A DNA stretch of 64,000 bases from an uncultured Gellertiella sp. (GCF_963457605.1 NZ_OY735139.1:2696001-2760000); one strand, 5' to 3'. Shown: positions 51,886 to 61,934, counted from the first letter of the stretch. The notes: generated by a model not told the origin, from the sequence alone. Program-made: numbers and translations.

Positions 51886-53106
51886 GTGGAGAGTGAACCG
51901 GGTTTCCATCTGAAGGAAAAGGTAAAGCGCGATGGCTTGCTGGTGCTGGGGCTGGTGGCGGCAGCCTGGCTGGCAATCCGCAATGGCCTGCCGCCTGCCG
52001 CCGTGCTGCCTGTGCTCTTCGGGCTTGTCGCCCTCACCTTGCTGCGCCGCGCCGACAGCGGGCGATCGCCGGCAATTGTGGCGGATCCGGAAGATCGACC
52101 CCAGTCGATCTCCCCGGCAACGCTTGCCACCCTTGGGGCGCTGGATTTCCCGGTGCTGCTGATCAGTCGTGAAGAGGAAATCCTCGCCCAGAACGAGAGC
52201 GCCCGGCTGCTGTTTGGGGCCTTGCCGGACGGGGCCCATATCTCGGCCCGCCTGCGCGCACCCGGTCTTCTGGATACGATGCGCGAAGGGCTTAAATCCG
52301 GCACGCCGCAGCAACGCGACTATATCGAGCGCGTGCCTTCGGCCCGCGCCTATCGGGTGCGCATCGCGCCGCTGGTCGGTGACCAGTTTCTCATCACCTT
52401 CAGCGATGTGTCGGGCCTCTACCGGATGGACCAGATGCGCACTGACTTCGTCGCCAATGCCAGCCATGAGCTGCGCACGCCGCTCGCCTCGCTCCGGGGC
52501 TTCATCGAAACCCTGCAGGGTCCGGCCCGGGCAGACCAGAAAGCCCAGGAGCGTTTTCTCGGCATCATGCTCGAGCAGGTCAACCGGATGAGCCGACTGG
52601 TCGATGACCTCCTGTCGCTGTCGCGGCTCGAACTCAAGGCCCATATCGCGCCGGGTGACCGTGTGGATCTGGTGCCACTGCTGTCGCATGTGCGCGATTC
52701 CCTCCAGCCGCTGGCGCAGACTTTGGGCGTTGAGATCATCATGGATGTGCCGGAAGGCGGCGTCATCGTCACCGGGGATCGTGACGAATTGATTCAGGTC
52801 TTCGAAAACCTCATCGAGAATGCCTGCAAATATGGCCAGGAGGGCAAGCGGGTCGAGGTAAAGATCGCCCATCCGCAGCAAGGCCCGCTGGAGGTCGCCA
52901 TCACCGATCACGGACCCGGCATCGAGGCCGAGCATGTGCCGCGTCTCACCGAGCGCTTCTATCGCGTCAATGTCGAGGCCAGCCGCTCGAAGAAGGGCAC
53001 CGGGCTTGGCCTTGCCATTGTCAAGCATATCCTCACACGCCACCGTGCGCGGCTTCTGATCCAGTCGGAACCCGGTGCCGGCAGCCGCTTTACGGTCCGG
53101 TTTTGA
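51886..53106 (+). CDS. phoR: Phosphate regulon sensor histidine kinase PhoR
   Basis: The 406-residue protein has two close membrane segments (about 18-32 and 36-54), a PAS-like domain (about 80-180), and a kinase core with His194 in NASHELRTPLA, the N box ENLIENACKYG, G1 DHGPGI and G2 KGTGLGLAI. It has no large periplasmic domain, as expected of PhoR, which senses through PstSCAB-PhoU. The GTG start at 51886 is preceded by GAGGAGAA (51872-51879). It is upstream of pstS with a 188-bp gap. Confidence 0.92.
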   Translation: MESEPGFHLKEKVKRDGLLVLGLVAAAWLAIRNGLPPAAVLPVLFGLVALTLLRRADSGRSPAIVADPEDRPQSISPATLATLGALDFPVLLISREEEILAQNESARLLFGALPDGAHISARLRAPGLLDTMREGLKSGTPQQRDYIERVPSARAYRVRIAPLVGDQFLITFSDVSGLYRMDQMRTDFVANASHELRTPLASLRGFIETLQGPARADQKAQERFLGIMLEQVNRMSRLVDDLLSLSRLELKAHIAPGDRVDLVPLLSHVRDSLQPLAQTLGVEIIMDVPEGGVIVTGDRDELIQVFENLIENACKYGQEGKRVEVKIAHPQQGPLEVAITDHGPGIEAEHVPRLTERFYRVNVEASRSKKGTGLGLAIVKHILTRHRARLLIQSEPGAGSRFTVRF

Positions 53107-53167
53107 CACAAAGGCCGCAGCTGTTTGAGCCTCTTTCGAGAAAATCAATACATCTCAATGGCTTGGT

Positions 53168-53196
53168 CTGTCACAATAGTTTCATCCGTTTGACAT
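53168..53196 (+). promoter_or_regulatory. PHO-box array upstream of pstS
   Basis: Three 7-bp units with 11-bp periodicity are visible: CTGTCAC (53168-53174), GTTTCAT (53179-53185) and TTGACAT (53190-53196), close to the PhoB consensus CTGTCAT repeat. The array begins 127 bp upstream of the pstS ATG. Confidence 0.75.
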
Positions 53197-53294
53197 AAAA
53201 CCGAAGTGCCCGGCGGGCTAGGAGAGACCTGCCGCACGGGCGGCATGATCGGCGGAGGGTCCGCTGAAACCAAGGTTCTCGATAGGAGACATCC

Positions 53295-54329
53295 ATGACC
53301 ATTCTCAAGTTCACGGCGGCTGCCCTGATCGCTTCTGTTGCTTTTGCGGGCGCTGCTGTGGCTCGCGACCAGATCCAGATCGCTGGCTCCTCCACGGTTC
53401 TGCCCTATGCCAAGATCGTTGCCGAAGCCTTTGGCGAAGCCAACACCCAGTTCAAGACCCCGGTCGTCGAATCCGGCGGCACCGGTGCGGGCCTCAAGGA
53501 ATTCTGCAAGGGCGTCGGCCCCGAAACCATCGACATTGCCAATGCCTCGCGCCCGATCAAGAAGGAAGAGCTTGAGGCCTGCAAGGCCGCCGGCGTGACC
53601 GACATCATGGAAGTGCGCATCGGTTACGATGGCATCGTGTTTGCAACCGACACCTCGAATGCCGATTTCCCGCTGACCCCGTCGGATGCCTACAAGGCAC
53701 TCGCCGCCGAAGTCGTTGTCGATGGCAAGCTGGTCGCCAACACCGCCAAGACCTGGAAGGACGTCAACAAGGATCTGCCGGATGTGGCGATCATGGCCTT
53801 CATCCCCGGCGAAAAGCACGGCACCCGCGAAGTCTTCGAACAGAAGCTGCTGGCCGCAGGCTGCAAGGACGTTGGCGCTGCCGACGTGATCAAGACGCTG
53901 ATCAAGGACGAGAAGGAAGCTGCTTCCAAATGCGTGAAGGTGCGCAAGGATGGCGTTGCTGTCGATATCGACGGTGACTATACCGAAACGCTCGCCCGCA
54001 TCGACAGCAACAAGACCGCCATCGGCGTCTTCGGCCTGTCCTTCTATGAAAACAACGCCGACAAGCTGAAGGCCTCTACCGTCAGTGGCGTGACACCGTC
54101 GGTGGAAACCATCGCGTCCGGCAAGTATCCGGTCTCGCGTCCGCTCTACTTCTATGTCAAGAAGGCCCATCTTGGTGCCATTCCGGGCCTGAAGGAATAT
54201 GTCGAGTTCTTCACCAGTGACAAGATGATCGGTGCGGAAGGCCCGCTGGCCGAATATGGCCTGGTTCCGGCTCCCGATGCCGAACGCGACCAGATCCGCG
54301 CTGATGTTGCCGCTGGCAAGCAGCTCTGA
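53295..54329 (+). CDS. pstS: Phosphate ABC transporter, phosphate-binding protein
   Basis: The 344-residue periplasmic protein has a signal peptide (MTILKFTAAALIASVAFAGA) and the PstS pattern IQIAGSSTVLPYAKIVAEAF, VESGGTGAGLKEFCKG, DIANASRPIKKEE and GTREVFEQ. It binds inorganic phosphate with high affinity. It is first in the pst operon behind a PHO-box array. A strong hairpin follows the gene. Confidence 0.95.
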   Translation: MTILKFTAAALIASVAFAGAAVARDQIQIAGSSTVLPYAKIVAEAFGEANTQFKTPVVESGGTGAGLKEFCKGVGPETIDIANASRPIKKEELEACKAAGVTDIMEVRIGYDGIVFATDTSNADFPLTPSDAYKALAAEVVVDGKLVANTAKTWKDVNKDLPDVAIMAFIPGEKHGTREVFEQKLLAAGCKDVGAADVIKTLIKDEKEAASKCVKVRKDGVAVDIDGDYTETLARIDSNKTAIGVFGLSFYENNADKLKASTVSGVTPSVETIASGKYPVSRPLYFYVKKAHLGAIPGLKEYVEFFTSDKMIGAEGPLAEYGLVPAPDAERDQIRADVAAGKQL

Positions 54330-54340
54330 TCAAACCACTG

Positions 54341-54370
54341 GGACCAGCGCGGCAAGGGTCGCGCTGGTCC
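54341..54370 (+). promoter_or_regulatory. pstS-pstC intercistronic stem-loop
   Basis: GGACCAGCGCG and CGCGCTGGTCC form a perfect 11-bp stem with an 8-nt loop, 12 bases after the pstS stop. No T tract follows, so it more likely protects or attenuates the pstS transcript than terminates fully. Confidence 0.7.
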
Positions 54371-54412
54371 GTTCATGTTGCAAGTGGCCTGTGGGCCGAA
54401 TTGAGTTCATCC

Positions 54413-55894
54413 ATGACGATGTCCTTGCTGCTGCTGATCCTCGCCTTTCTTGCCCTTGCGGCCTTTGTTGCCGGTCGGGCGCGGTCCCGCGCGGTGGCGG
54501 TGGCGACCAACGGCAAAACCCATTCGCGGCCGGTTTACTACGGTGTCTTCGTGGCGCTTTCGGCCCTGATACCGGCGATCACCCTTCTGGTCGTCTGGTC
54601 ACTGGCCTCTCCTGCCATCATCAATTCGTCCATGCGCAGCCAGCTGCCGCAGGATTTGCAGGTGGATGCGGCAACCCAGTCGCTGAATTTCGGAACGGTC
54701 ACGACACTGGCTGAAGGTTTTGTCCGGATCAGCGAGGCTGATCGCGCTGCGGCCAATTCCGGTGCGATGAAATGGGCTGATCTCCTTGCTGCCAGGGGCA
54801 TTCCCGTCGCCGGAGACATTCGCCCCGAACTGATATCGGCGGCTGAAACCATGAGCCGCATGACCGCCACCAGCCGGATGGCGATGACGATTGCCGTGCT
54901 TGTTGTCGGCGCAATCGGTGCCGCTCTCGGCTATCGCCGGATTGCCCCGGCCTTCCGGGCCCGCAACCATATCGAAACCGTCATTTTGGTGGCGCTTGCG
55001 GCCTCTTCGACCATTGCCATTCTCACCACCGTCGGCATCGTGGTGTCGATGCTGTCGGAGGCCCTGCGCTTTTTTGCCGTGGTGCCGATGCAGGAATTCT
55101 TCTTTGGCACGGTCTGGGACCCGCGCTTTGCGGCAGCCGGTTCGGGCGGGGCGAGCGGCCAGTTCGGCCTCATCCCGCTGTTGGCGGGCACGCTCTATAT
55201 CGCCTTCGTCGCCATGCTGTTTGCCGTGCCGGTCGGCTTGCTGTCGGCCATCTACATGGCCGAATATGCCACACCGCGTTTCCGCAGCCTTGCAAAACCG
55301 GCGCTCGAACTGCTGGCCGGCATCCCGACCATCGTTTACGGCTTCTTCGCATTGGTCACCGTCGGGCCTTTCCTGCGCGACATGTCGGCGGAGCTGAACG
55401 GGCTGGTGACCGGCAGTTACACCAATTTCATCCAGGCCCAGAGCGTGCTCACCGCCGGCATCGTTATGGGCATCATGCTGATCCCCTTCGTGTCGTCGCT
55501 GTCCGATGACATCATCACCCAGGTGCCACGGGCTTTGAGGGACGGTTCGCTTGGACTGGGAGCTACCCGGTCTGAAACCATCAAGCGGGTCATCCTGCCC
55601 GCCGCCCTGCCGGGCATCGTATCGGCACTGTTGTTGACCGCATCGCGCGCGGTCGGTGAAACCATGATCGTGGTGCTGGCGGCGGGCGTGGCCGCGCGAC
55701 TGAACCTCAGCCCCTTCGAGCCGATGACCACGGTCACCGTCAAGATCGTCAACCAGCTGACCGGCGACCTTGAATTCACCTCGCCGCAGACGCTGGTTGC
55801 CTTCGCACTTGGCATCACGCTGTTTGCCATCACGCTCTGCCTCAATATCTACGCGCTCTATATCGTGCGCAAATACCGGGAACAGTACGAATGA
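54413..55894 (+). CDS. pstC: Phosphate ABC transporter, permease PstC
   Basis: The 493-residue permease has an N-terminal extra membrane region and long periplasmic loop, then the BPD-type permease core (about 200-490) with the EAA loop DGSLGLGATRSETIKRVILP. The long form is usual in rhizobia. The ATG at 54413 is chosen over a TTG at 54401. It overlaps pstA by 4 bp (ATGA). Confidence 0.94.
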   Translation: MTMSLLLLILAFLALAAFVAGRARSRAVAVATNGKTHSRPVYYGVFVALSALIPAITLLVVWSLASPAIINSSMRSQLPQDLQVDAATQSLNFGTVTTLAEGFVRISEADRAAANSGAMKWADLLAARGIPVAGDIRPELISAAETMSRMTATSRMAMTIAVLVVGAIGAALGYRRIAPAFRARNHIETVILVALAASSTIAILTTVGIVVSMLSEALRFFAVVPMQEFFFGTVWDPRFAAAGSGGASGQFGLIPLLAGTLYIAFVAMLFAVPVGLLSAIYMAEYATPRFRSLAKPALELLAGIPTIVYGFFALVTVGPFLRDMSAELNGLVTGSYTNFIQAQSVLTAGIVMGIMLIPFVSSLSDDIITQVPRALRDGSLGLGATRSETIKRVILPAALPGIVSALLLTASRAVGETMIVVLAAGVAARLNLSPFEPMTTVTVKIVNQLTGDLEFTSPQTLVAFALGITLFAITLCLNIYALYIVRKYREQYE

Positions 55895-57201
55895 GCGCCG
55901 TGACCTCCACCAGCCCGGGCCTTGCCCGCACCCGTGGCGATATCGGCCTCAAGCGCCGCTACGCTGCCGAACGCCGCTTCCGCGCCTATGGCATCATCGC
56001 CATGGCCATCGGCCTGTTCTTCCTCGCCACCCTGATCACCTCGGTTGTCTCCAAGGGCTATACCGCCTTTGTCCAGACGACAATCACCGTGCCGGTCGAG
56101 TTCACCGAGACGGATGTCGACCCCGACAACAAGCGCGCAGGGGATCCGTCCGTGCTGTCCCAGGGAGATTTCAACAAGCTGATCAGGCACGCGCTTGCCA
56201 GGGCCCTGAACTTTCCGGCCACCGAACTTAAAAGCACCAAGCTTGCCGGTGCCATGGTCTCCGAAAGCGCCCGCATCCAGCTGCGCGACATGCTGCTGGC
56301 CGATCCGTCGCTGGTCGGCAGGACCGTCGATGTCACCATGCTTGCCGAAGGCAATATCGATTCTGCCAACAAGGGCCAGATCGACCTTTCGGTCCCGGAA
56401 GCCCGCCGCAAGGTCAAGGACAGGCAGCTTGGCTGGATGCAGCAGCTGCGCGATGCCGGTCGCCTGCACAAGGCCTTCAACACCGGCCTCTTTACCTCGG
56501 GGGCGTCGTCGCGACCGGAATCGGCAGGCCTTGGCGTTGCTGCCATCGGCTCGCTGTTCATGATGGTCACCGTCTTCTGCCTGGCGCTGCCGATCGGTGT
56601 TGCCGCGTCGATCTATCTGGAGGAATTTGCGCCGAAAAACCGGCTGACCGATCTGATCGAGGTCAATATCAACAATCTCGCGGCGGTGCCCTCGATTGTC
56701 TACGGACTGCTTGGCCTGTCGATCTTCATCAATTTTGCCGGCCTGCCGCGCTCGGCGGCGCTGGTCGGCGGGCTGGTGCTGACGCTGATGACGCTGCCCA
56801 CCATCATCATTGCCACCCGTGCCTCGCTGAAGGCCGTGCCGCCGTCGATCCGCGCCGCAGCGCTCGGGCTTGGCGCGTCGAAGATGCAGACGATCTTCCA
56901 GCATGTGCTGCCGCTTGCCATGCCCGGCATCCTGACCGGCACGATCATCGGTCTCGCGCATGCGCTTGGCGAAACCGCACCGTTGCTGTTGATCGGCATG
57001 GTCGCCTTTGTCGCCAATTTCCCGGCAACGCCGCTGGAACCCTCGACAGCCCTGCCGGTGCAGATCTACATGTGGGCGAACGAGGCGGAACGGGCCTTTG
57101 CCGAGCGCACTTCGGGTGCAATCATGGTGCTCCTGTCGTTCCTTGTCATCATGAACCTTGGCGCGATCCTCTTGCGCCGCCGGTTCGAACGGCGCTGGTA
57201 G
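55891..57201 (+). CDS. pstA: Phosphate ABC transporter, permease PstA
   Basis: The 436-residue permease has one N-terminal membrane helix (about 30-52), a large extracytoplasmic region (about 55-205) and the permease core with EAA-like [20 protein letters not shown]. The long extracytoplasmic insertion is larger than in E. coli PstA (296 residues) but typical of rhizobial proteins. It is coupled to pstC. Confidence 0.94.
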   Translation: MSAVTSTSPGLARTRGDIGLKRRYAAERRFRAYGIIAMAIGLFFLATLITSVVSKGYTAFVQTTITVPVEFTETDVDPDNKRAGDPSVLSQGDFNKLIRHALARALNFPATELKSTKLAGAMVSESARIQLRDMLLADPSLVGRTVDVTMLAEGNIDSANKGQIDLSVPEARRKVKDRQLGWMQQLRDAGRLHKAFNTGLFTSGASSRPESAGLGVAAIGSLFMMVTVFCLALPIGVAASIYLEEFAPKNRLTDLIEVNINNLAAVPSIVYGLLGLSIFINFAGLPRSAALVGGLVLTLMTLPTIIIATRASLKAVPPSIRAAALGLGASKMQTIFQHVLPLAMPGILTGTIIGLAHALGETAPLLLIGMVAFVANFPATPLEPSTALPVQIYMWANEAERAFAERTSGAIMVLLSFLVIMNLGAILLRRRFERRW

Positions 57202-57214
57202 GAGTCACGATCCG

Positions 57215-58042
57215 ATGAACATCATGGTTGAAACACAGACTGAACAGAAACGGGACCGGACGATGAGCGAACAGTCTTTGGACACGACAATGAAGATGAT
57301 GGGCCGCAATGTGTCCGTCCATTACGGTGCCAAGCAGGCCCTGTTCGATGTCAATCTTGCCGTGCGCGAGAACACGGTGACCGCGCTCATCGGCCCCTCG
57401 GGCTGCGGCAAGTCGACTTTCCTGCGTTGCCTCAACCGGATGAATGACACGATTGACAATTGCCGGGTAACGGGCGAGATCACGCTGGATGGCCAGGATA
57501 TCTACGATCCCTCCATCGACGTGGTGGAATTGCGTGCCCGGGTCGGCATGGTGTTCCAGAAGCCGAACCCGTTTCCGAAATCGATCTACGAGAATGTCGC
57601 CTATGGGCCGCGCATCCACGGGCTTGCCCGCACCAGGGCGGAATTCGACCAGATCGTCGAAACCAGTCTGGTGAAGGCGGGTCTCTGGGGTGAGGTGAAG
57701 GACCGGCTGAACGAGGCGGGCACCGGCCTGTCGGGCGGCCAGCAGCAGCGGCTCTGCATCGCGCGTGCGGTGGCGGTGTCGCCGGAGGTGATCCTGATGG
57801 ACGAGCCCTGTTCGGCGCTCGATCCGATTGCGACCGCCAAGGTCGAGGAACTGATCCACGAGCTGCGCTCGAACTTCACCATCGTCATCGTCACCCATTC
57901 GATGCAGCAGGCAGCTCGCGTCTCGCAGCGCACCGCCATGTTCCACCTCGGCAATCTGGTCGAGGAGAATGATACCGACAAGATCTTCACCAATCCGGAT
58001 GAAAGCCGCACGCAGGATTACATCATGGGCCGCTTCGGCTGA
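57215..58042 (+). CDS. pstB: Phosphate ABC transporter, ATP-binding protein PstB
   Basis: The 275-residue ATPase has Walker [11 protein letters not shown]-loop VFQKPNPFP, signature [14 protein letters not shown], Walker [13 protein letters not shown] and switch His in VTHSMQQA. The DEPCSALDP and QKPNPFP motifs are characteristic of PstB. Several ATGs lie near the start; 57215 follows AGGAG by ten bases. An ATG at 57263 (MSEQSLD) is a possible alternative. Confidence 0.94.
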   Translation: MNIMVETQTEQKRDRTMSEQSLDTTMKMMGRNVSVHYGAKQALFDVNLAVRENTVTALIGPSGCGKSTFLRCLNRMNDTIDNCRVTGEITLDGQDIYDPSIDVVELRARVGMVFQKPNPFPKSIYENVAYGPRIHGLARTRAEFDQIVETSLVKAGLWGEVKDRLNEAGTGLSGGQQQRLCIARAVAVSPEVILMDEPCSALDPIATAKVEELIHELRSNFTIVIVTHSMQQAARVSQRTAMFHLGNLVEENDTDKIFTNPDESRTQDYIMGRFG

Positions 58043-58094
58043 GCCCGGTTGATCTGAACTCCGCCTTTCCGTCCGCTTCTCAGGGATCACCACC

Positions 58095-58811
58095 ATGGCC
58101 TCCTCGCATATCTACACCGCCTTTGACGAAGAACTGAAATTCCTCACCCGCCGGATCTCGGAAATGGGAGGGCTTGCCGAACAGATGGTGAGCGAAGCCG
58201 TGCAGGCGCTGGTGACCTCGGATTCCGCCCTGGCGCAAAAGGTGATTGCCGACGATGCGGCGCTGGACCTTGCAGAACGGGAAGTGGGCGACAAGGCGAT
58301 CATCATCATCGCCCGCCGTCAGCCGGTGGCCGCCGACCTTCGCGAAATCATCGGCTCGCTGCGCATTGCCGCCGATCTCGAGCGCGTCGGCGATCTTGGC
58401 AAGAACACCGCCAAGCGGGTGATCGCGGTGCAGGAAAACGGCGTGCCGCGCAAGCTTGCCCGGGGGATCGAGCATCTCTCGGAACTGGCGCTGATCCAGC
58501 TCAAGGAAGTGCTCGACGTCTACACCACCCGCTCGGCGGAAAAGGCAAAGTCGATCCGCGAGCGCGACGAGGAAATCGATGCGATGTACACGTCGATCTT
58601 CCGCGAACTCCTGACCTACATGATGGAAGACCCGCGCAACATCACGCCCTGCACCCATCTTTTGTTCTGCGCCAAGAATATCGAGCGCATCGGCGATCAC
58701 GCCACCAACATTGCCGAAACCATCTACTACATGGCGACGGGCGCCCAGCCGGAAGGCGAGCGTCCGAAGGATGATACGGCCAATACGGTGGTGGCACCGG
58801 CGAGATCGTAA
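58095..58811 (+). CDS. phoU: Phosphate transport system regulator PhoU
   Basis: The 238-residue all-helical protein shows two PhoU repeats with the metal-binding patterns around RIAADLERVGDLGKNTAKR and KNIERIGDHATNIAE (E/D-x-x-x-D motifs). PhoU links PstSCAB occupancy to PhoR signalling. It follows pstB by 52 bp. Confidence 0.95.
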   Translation: MASSHIYTAFDEELKFLTRRISEMGGLAEQMVSEAVQALVTSDSALAQKVIADDAALDLAEREVGDKAIIIIARRQPVAADLREIIGSLRIAADLERVGDLGKNTAKRVIAVQENGVPRKLARGIEHLSELALIQLKEVLDVYTTRSAEKAKSIRERDEEIDAMYTSIFRELLTYMMEDPRNITPCTHLLFCAKNIERIGDHATNIAETIYYMATGAQPEGERPKDDTANTVVAPARS

Positions 58812-58973
58812 GGCTCAGGCATGTCGTGCGCACCTGGCAAAGGCCCGGGCGAAGCGACATGCATCCATTCAGAATGTTGCGAGCGTCGTGCGGGCGGGCG
58901 AGTTTTCGCGCGCCGCCTGTCGCCTGCCGTTTCGTTGCAATCGATGCCTTCCCCCGAAGGAGGGGTTTGAACC

Positions 58974-59657
58974 ATGATGCCAAGAGTTGCCGTTGTTGAA
59001 GATGAGGAAGCGATTTCCGAACTGCTGCGCTACAATCTTGAAGCCGAAGGTTTCGAGGTCGATGCCATCCTGCGGGGCGACGAGGCCGAGACCCGGCTGC
59101 GCGAGCGGGTGCCGGATCTGCTGATCCTCGACTGGATGTTGCCCGGCGTGTCCGGCATCGAGCTCTGCCGCCGCCTGCGCCAGCGCCCGGAGACCGAACG
59201 CCTGCCGATCATCATGCTGACGGCACGCGGCGAGGAAAGCGAAAGGGTGCGCGGCCTTTCGACCGGTGCCGATGACTATGTGGTCAAACCCTTTTCGACG
59301 CCGGAGCTGATGGCACGGGTGAAAGCCATGCTGCGGCGGGCCAAGCCGGAGGTTCTGGCAAGCCTGCTGCGCTGCGGCGAACTGGAACTTGACCGTGAAA
59401 CCCACCGGGTTCACCGCAAGGGCCGGGAAATCCGGCTCGGGCCGACCGAGTTCAAGCTGCTGGAATTCCTGATGTCATCGCCGGGCCGGGTGTTTTCCCG
59501 CTCGCAGTTGCTCGATGGTGTCTGGGGTCATGACATCTATGTCGACGAGCGCACCGTCGACGTCCATATCGGCCGCCTGCGCAAGGCGGTCAATATTGCC
59601 GCCATGTCGGATGTCATTCGCACCGTGCGCGGGGCAGGCTACTCCATAGAGACCTGA
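58974..59657 (+). CDS. phoB: Phosphate regulon response regulator PhoB
   Basis: The 227-residue OmpR-family regulator has a receiver domain (Asp53 in LLILDWMLPG; lysine in VVKPFS) and a C-terminal winged helix (about 130-225: GPTEFKLLEFLMSSPGRVFS, DERTVDVHIGRLRKAV). It activates PHO-box promoters when phosphorylated by PhoR. A 162-bp gap separates it from phoU. ATGATG gives two neighbouring starts, with AAGGAGGGG at 58959-58967. Confidence 0.95.
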   Translation: MMPRVAVVEDEEAISELLRYNLEAEGFEVDAILRGDEAETRLRERVPDLLILDWMLPGVSGIELCRRLRQRPETERLPIIMLTARGEESERVRGLSTGADDYVVKPFSTPELMARVKAMLRRAKPEVLASLLRCGELELDRETHRVHRKGREIRLGPTEFKLLEFLMSSPGRVFSRSQLLDGVWGHDIYVDERTVDVHIGRLRKAVNIAAMSDVIRTVRGAGYSIET

Positions 59658-59720
59658 CTGGTGCCGACCGCCTTTCTTCCTGACAGGCCCGTCGCCGAAA
59701 TCTTCGAGCTTCCGCTCGAA

Positions 59721-59748
59721 TGAAAACACCGGCTGTTTCCAGCCGGTG
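59721..59748 (-). terminator. Terminator of gcrA
   Basis: On the minus strand CACCGGCT and AGCCGGTG form an 8-bp stem with a 6-nt loop followed by TTTTC. It is 28 bases after the gcrA stop. Confidence 0.7.
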
Positions 59749-59775
59749 CTCGAATTCGTCAACCTGCAAAACTGG

Positions 59776-60330
59776 TCAGCGGGCGGCGCGGCGGCGGTCG
59801 GAGACGGGCTGGTAGGCCAGTTTCTGGTGATAGCCGCAATAGGGCGAACTGTCGGGGGAATCGTTGCCGCAGAAATGGAAGTCTTCCTTCAGGGGATCGC
59901 CGACCGGCCATTTGCAGGTGCGTTCCGTCAGTTCCACAAGTTCCAGACGGCGTGAGATCGGCACCACCACATTGCTGGCGGGCACGAAATGCATTTCCTC
60001 GACGGCGTCGATTTCCACCTCTTCGCGCACCATGGTGGCGCCCTGGGCGCGGGTCACGGTGCGGGTGGTGGTGCTCGTGGACGCGGCGTTGGTGGCGCGG
60101 GCGGCGTAATTGGGTGCGCGCGGTGCCGATGTCGTGCGTTTCGGCGTACGGGCTGCCGTCGATGGCGCGGAACCACCGGCCTTGGCGCGTCCCGGCAGGC
60201 TGAGACGGTGCACCTTGCCGATGACCGCATTGCGGCTGACGCCACCCAACTGGGCGGCGATCTGGCTGGCGCTCAAACCTTCGGACCACAGCTTCTTCAG
60301 TTTTTCAACGCGCTCGTCTGTCCAGTTCAT
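59776..60330 (-). CDS. gcrA: Cell-cycle regulator GcrA
   Basis: GcrA is an alphaproteobacterial transcription factor that acts with sigma-70 at promoters bearing methylated GANTC. The 184-residue protein begins with the DNA-binding domain MNWTDERVEKLKKLWSEGLS and GVSRNAVIGKVHRLSL, then a Ser/Thr/Ala-rich linker (about 50-100), and a C-terminal domain with Cys/His residues (RTCKWPVGDP, FCGND, YCGYHQ). The start at 60330 is preferred to one two codons upstream. It is divergent from argD across a region rich in GANTC. Confidence 0.94.
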   Translation of the reverse strand: MNWTDERVEKLKKLWSEGLSASQIAAQLGGVSRNAVIGKVHRLSLPGRAKAGGSAPSTAARTPKRTTSAPRAPNYAARATNAASTSTTTRTVTRAQGATMVREEVEIDAVEEMHFVPASNVVVPISRRLELVELTERTCKWPVGDPLKEDFHFCGNDSPDSSPYCGYHQKLAYQPVSDRRRAAR

Positions 60331-60734
60331 ACACATTCTCCGCTATCGCGTTTGTGATGGCAGAATCCCTCACCATGCCCCGGAAAGCCTCCGGGACTGA
60401 ACGCTGCTTACATTGTCGTGACTAGTTCCGCCGCATGCAGTCTAGTAATTGAGTTTTAACCTAGTGTGAGCCTGACTCTGTGACAAGAGTCGCTGGAATC
60501 ATCGTGATTCGATTTTCGACTTTTCCCCAACTTGCTCGCAGCGCAAGGCGGGGACGCAGGCCGCACATAACCCATTTGGGTGATTTACCTGTCTGGTCGG
60601 GAAATGCGGCGGTTTTGTTGACATTGCATTGCGAAATGACGATATTGCGCCGCCGCCGCAAGGCGGCATTTTTGATTTTTGCGGGGCGCGGCCAGAGCGG
60701 CCCTCCTGAAGAGCCGATGTGAGTGAGACAGGCC
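60331..60734. promoter_or_regulatory. gcrA-argD divergent control region with GANTC cluster
   Basis: This 404-bp region contains five GANTC sites: one at 60363-60367 and four within 60474-60510 (GACTC, GAGTC, GAATC, GATTC). A TTAACC (60456-60461) recalls a CtrA half-site, and three CTAG tetranucleotides lie at 60422, 60442 and 60461. No gene is supported here. Confidence 0.6.
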
Positions 60735-61934
60735 ATGGCCGCAAGCAGCCAGCTTTACGATACCTATAACCGCACGCCGCTGCGTTTCACCCATGGCAAG
60801 GGGGCCTGGCTGACGACGGAAAGCGGTGAGCGCTATCTGGATTTTGCCGCAGGCGTTGCCGTCAATTCGCTCGGCCATGCCCATCCGTACCTGATCGCGG
60901 CGCTGACGGCACAGGCCGAAAAGGTCTGGCATCTCTCCAATCTCTATGAGATCCCCGGCCAGGAGGCGCTGGCGCGCCGGCTGATGGACGTGACCTTTGC
61001 CGACAAGGTGTTCTTCACCAATTCCGGTGCCGAGGCGCTGGAATGCGCGATCAAGACCGCGCGCCGCTACCATTTCGCCAAAGGCTTTCCGGACCGCTAC
61101 CGCATCATCACCTTCGAGGGTGCCTTTCACGGTCGCACCACCGCCACCATCGCGGCGGGGGGCAACGAGAAATACATCGAGGGCTTCGGCCCGAAGGCCC
61201 CCGGCTTCGATCCGGTGCCCTTCGGCGATCTCGACGCCGTCAAGGCGGCCATCACCCCTGACACCGCCGCCATTCTGGTCGAGCCGGTGCAGGGCGAGGG
61301 CGGCATCCGTCCGGCAACGAACGAATTCCTGCGCGGGCTCGAAGCGCTCTGCCGCGAACATGGCCTGCTGCTGGTGCTGGACGAGGTGCAATGCGGCGTC
61401 GGCCGGACCGGCAAGCTGTTTGCCTATGAATGGTCGGGGATCAGCCCCGACATCATGGCGGTCGCCAAGGGGATCGGCGGCGGGTTCCCGCTGGGCGCTT
61501 GCCTTGCCACTTCAGAGGCTGCCTCCGCCATGGTCGCGGGCACCCATGGTTCGACCTATGGCGGCAATCCGCTGGCCATGGCCGTCGGCCAGGCGGTGCT
61601 CGACGTGGTGCTCGCGGACGGCTTCCTCGACCATGTCCGTGACATCTCGCTGGTCTTCCGGCAGGGGCTTGCCTCGCTGGCCGACCGGTTCCCCGATGTC
61701 ATTGCCGAAATTCGCGGCGAGGGGCTGATGCTCGGTATAAGGCCGGTTCAGCCGTCCTCGGAACTGCTGCTGGCCATGCGCGCCGAACATCTGCTTGGCG
61801 TTCCCGCCGGCGAAAATGTCCTCCGCCTGCTGCCGCCCTTGACGATTTCCGCCGAGGACGTGCGCGAGGGTCTGGAGCGCATCGAGCGTGCCGCCCTGTC
61901 CGTGCGTGCCGCAAACGCATCCAAGACCGCCTGA
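60735..61934 (+). CDS. argD: Acetylornithine aminotransferase
   Basis: ArgD transaminates N-acetylglutamate semialdehyde in arginine synthesis and can also serve the DapC step of lysine synthesis. The 399-residue class III aminotransferase has [18 protein letters not shown], the cofactor segment [19 protein letters not shown] and the PLP lysine in [15 protein letters not shown]. The ATG at 60735 is preferred to GTG at 60723. It is followed by argF after 33 bp. Confidence 0.95.
   Translation: MAASSQLYDTYNRTPLRFTHGKGAWLTTESGERYLDFAAGVAVNSLGHAHPYLIAALTAQAEKVWHLSNLYEIPGQEALARRLMDVTFADKVFFTNSGAEALECAIKTARRYHFAKGFPDRYRIITFEGAFHGRTTATIAAGGNEKYIEGFGPKAPGFDPVPFGDLDAVKAAITPDTAAILVEPVQGEGGIRPATNEFLRGLEALCREHGLLLVLDEVQCGVGRTGKLFAYEWSGISPDIMAVAKGIGGGFPLGACLATSEAASAMVAGTHGSTYGGNPLAMAVGQAVLDVVLADGFLDHVRDISLVFRQGLASLADRFPDVIAEIRGEGLMLGIRPVQPSSELLLAMRAEHLLGVPAGENVLRLLPPLTISAEDVREGLERIERAALSVRAANASKTA

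Noticed and set aside
60422-60465. Three CTAG tetranucleotides near gcrA as a repeat remnant
   Set aside because: The intervening sequence matches neither repeat family convincingly.
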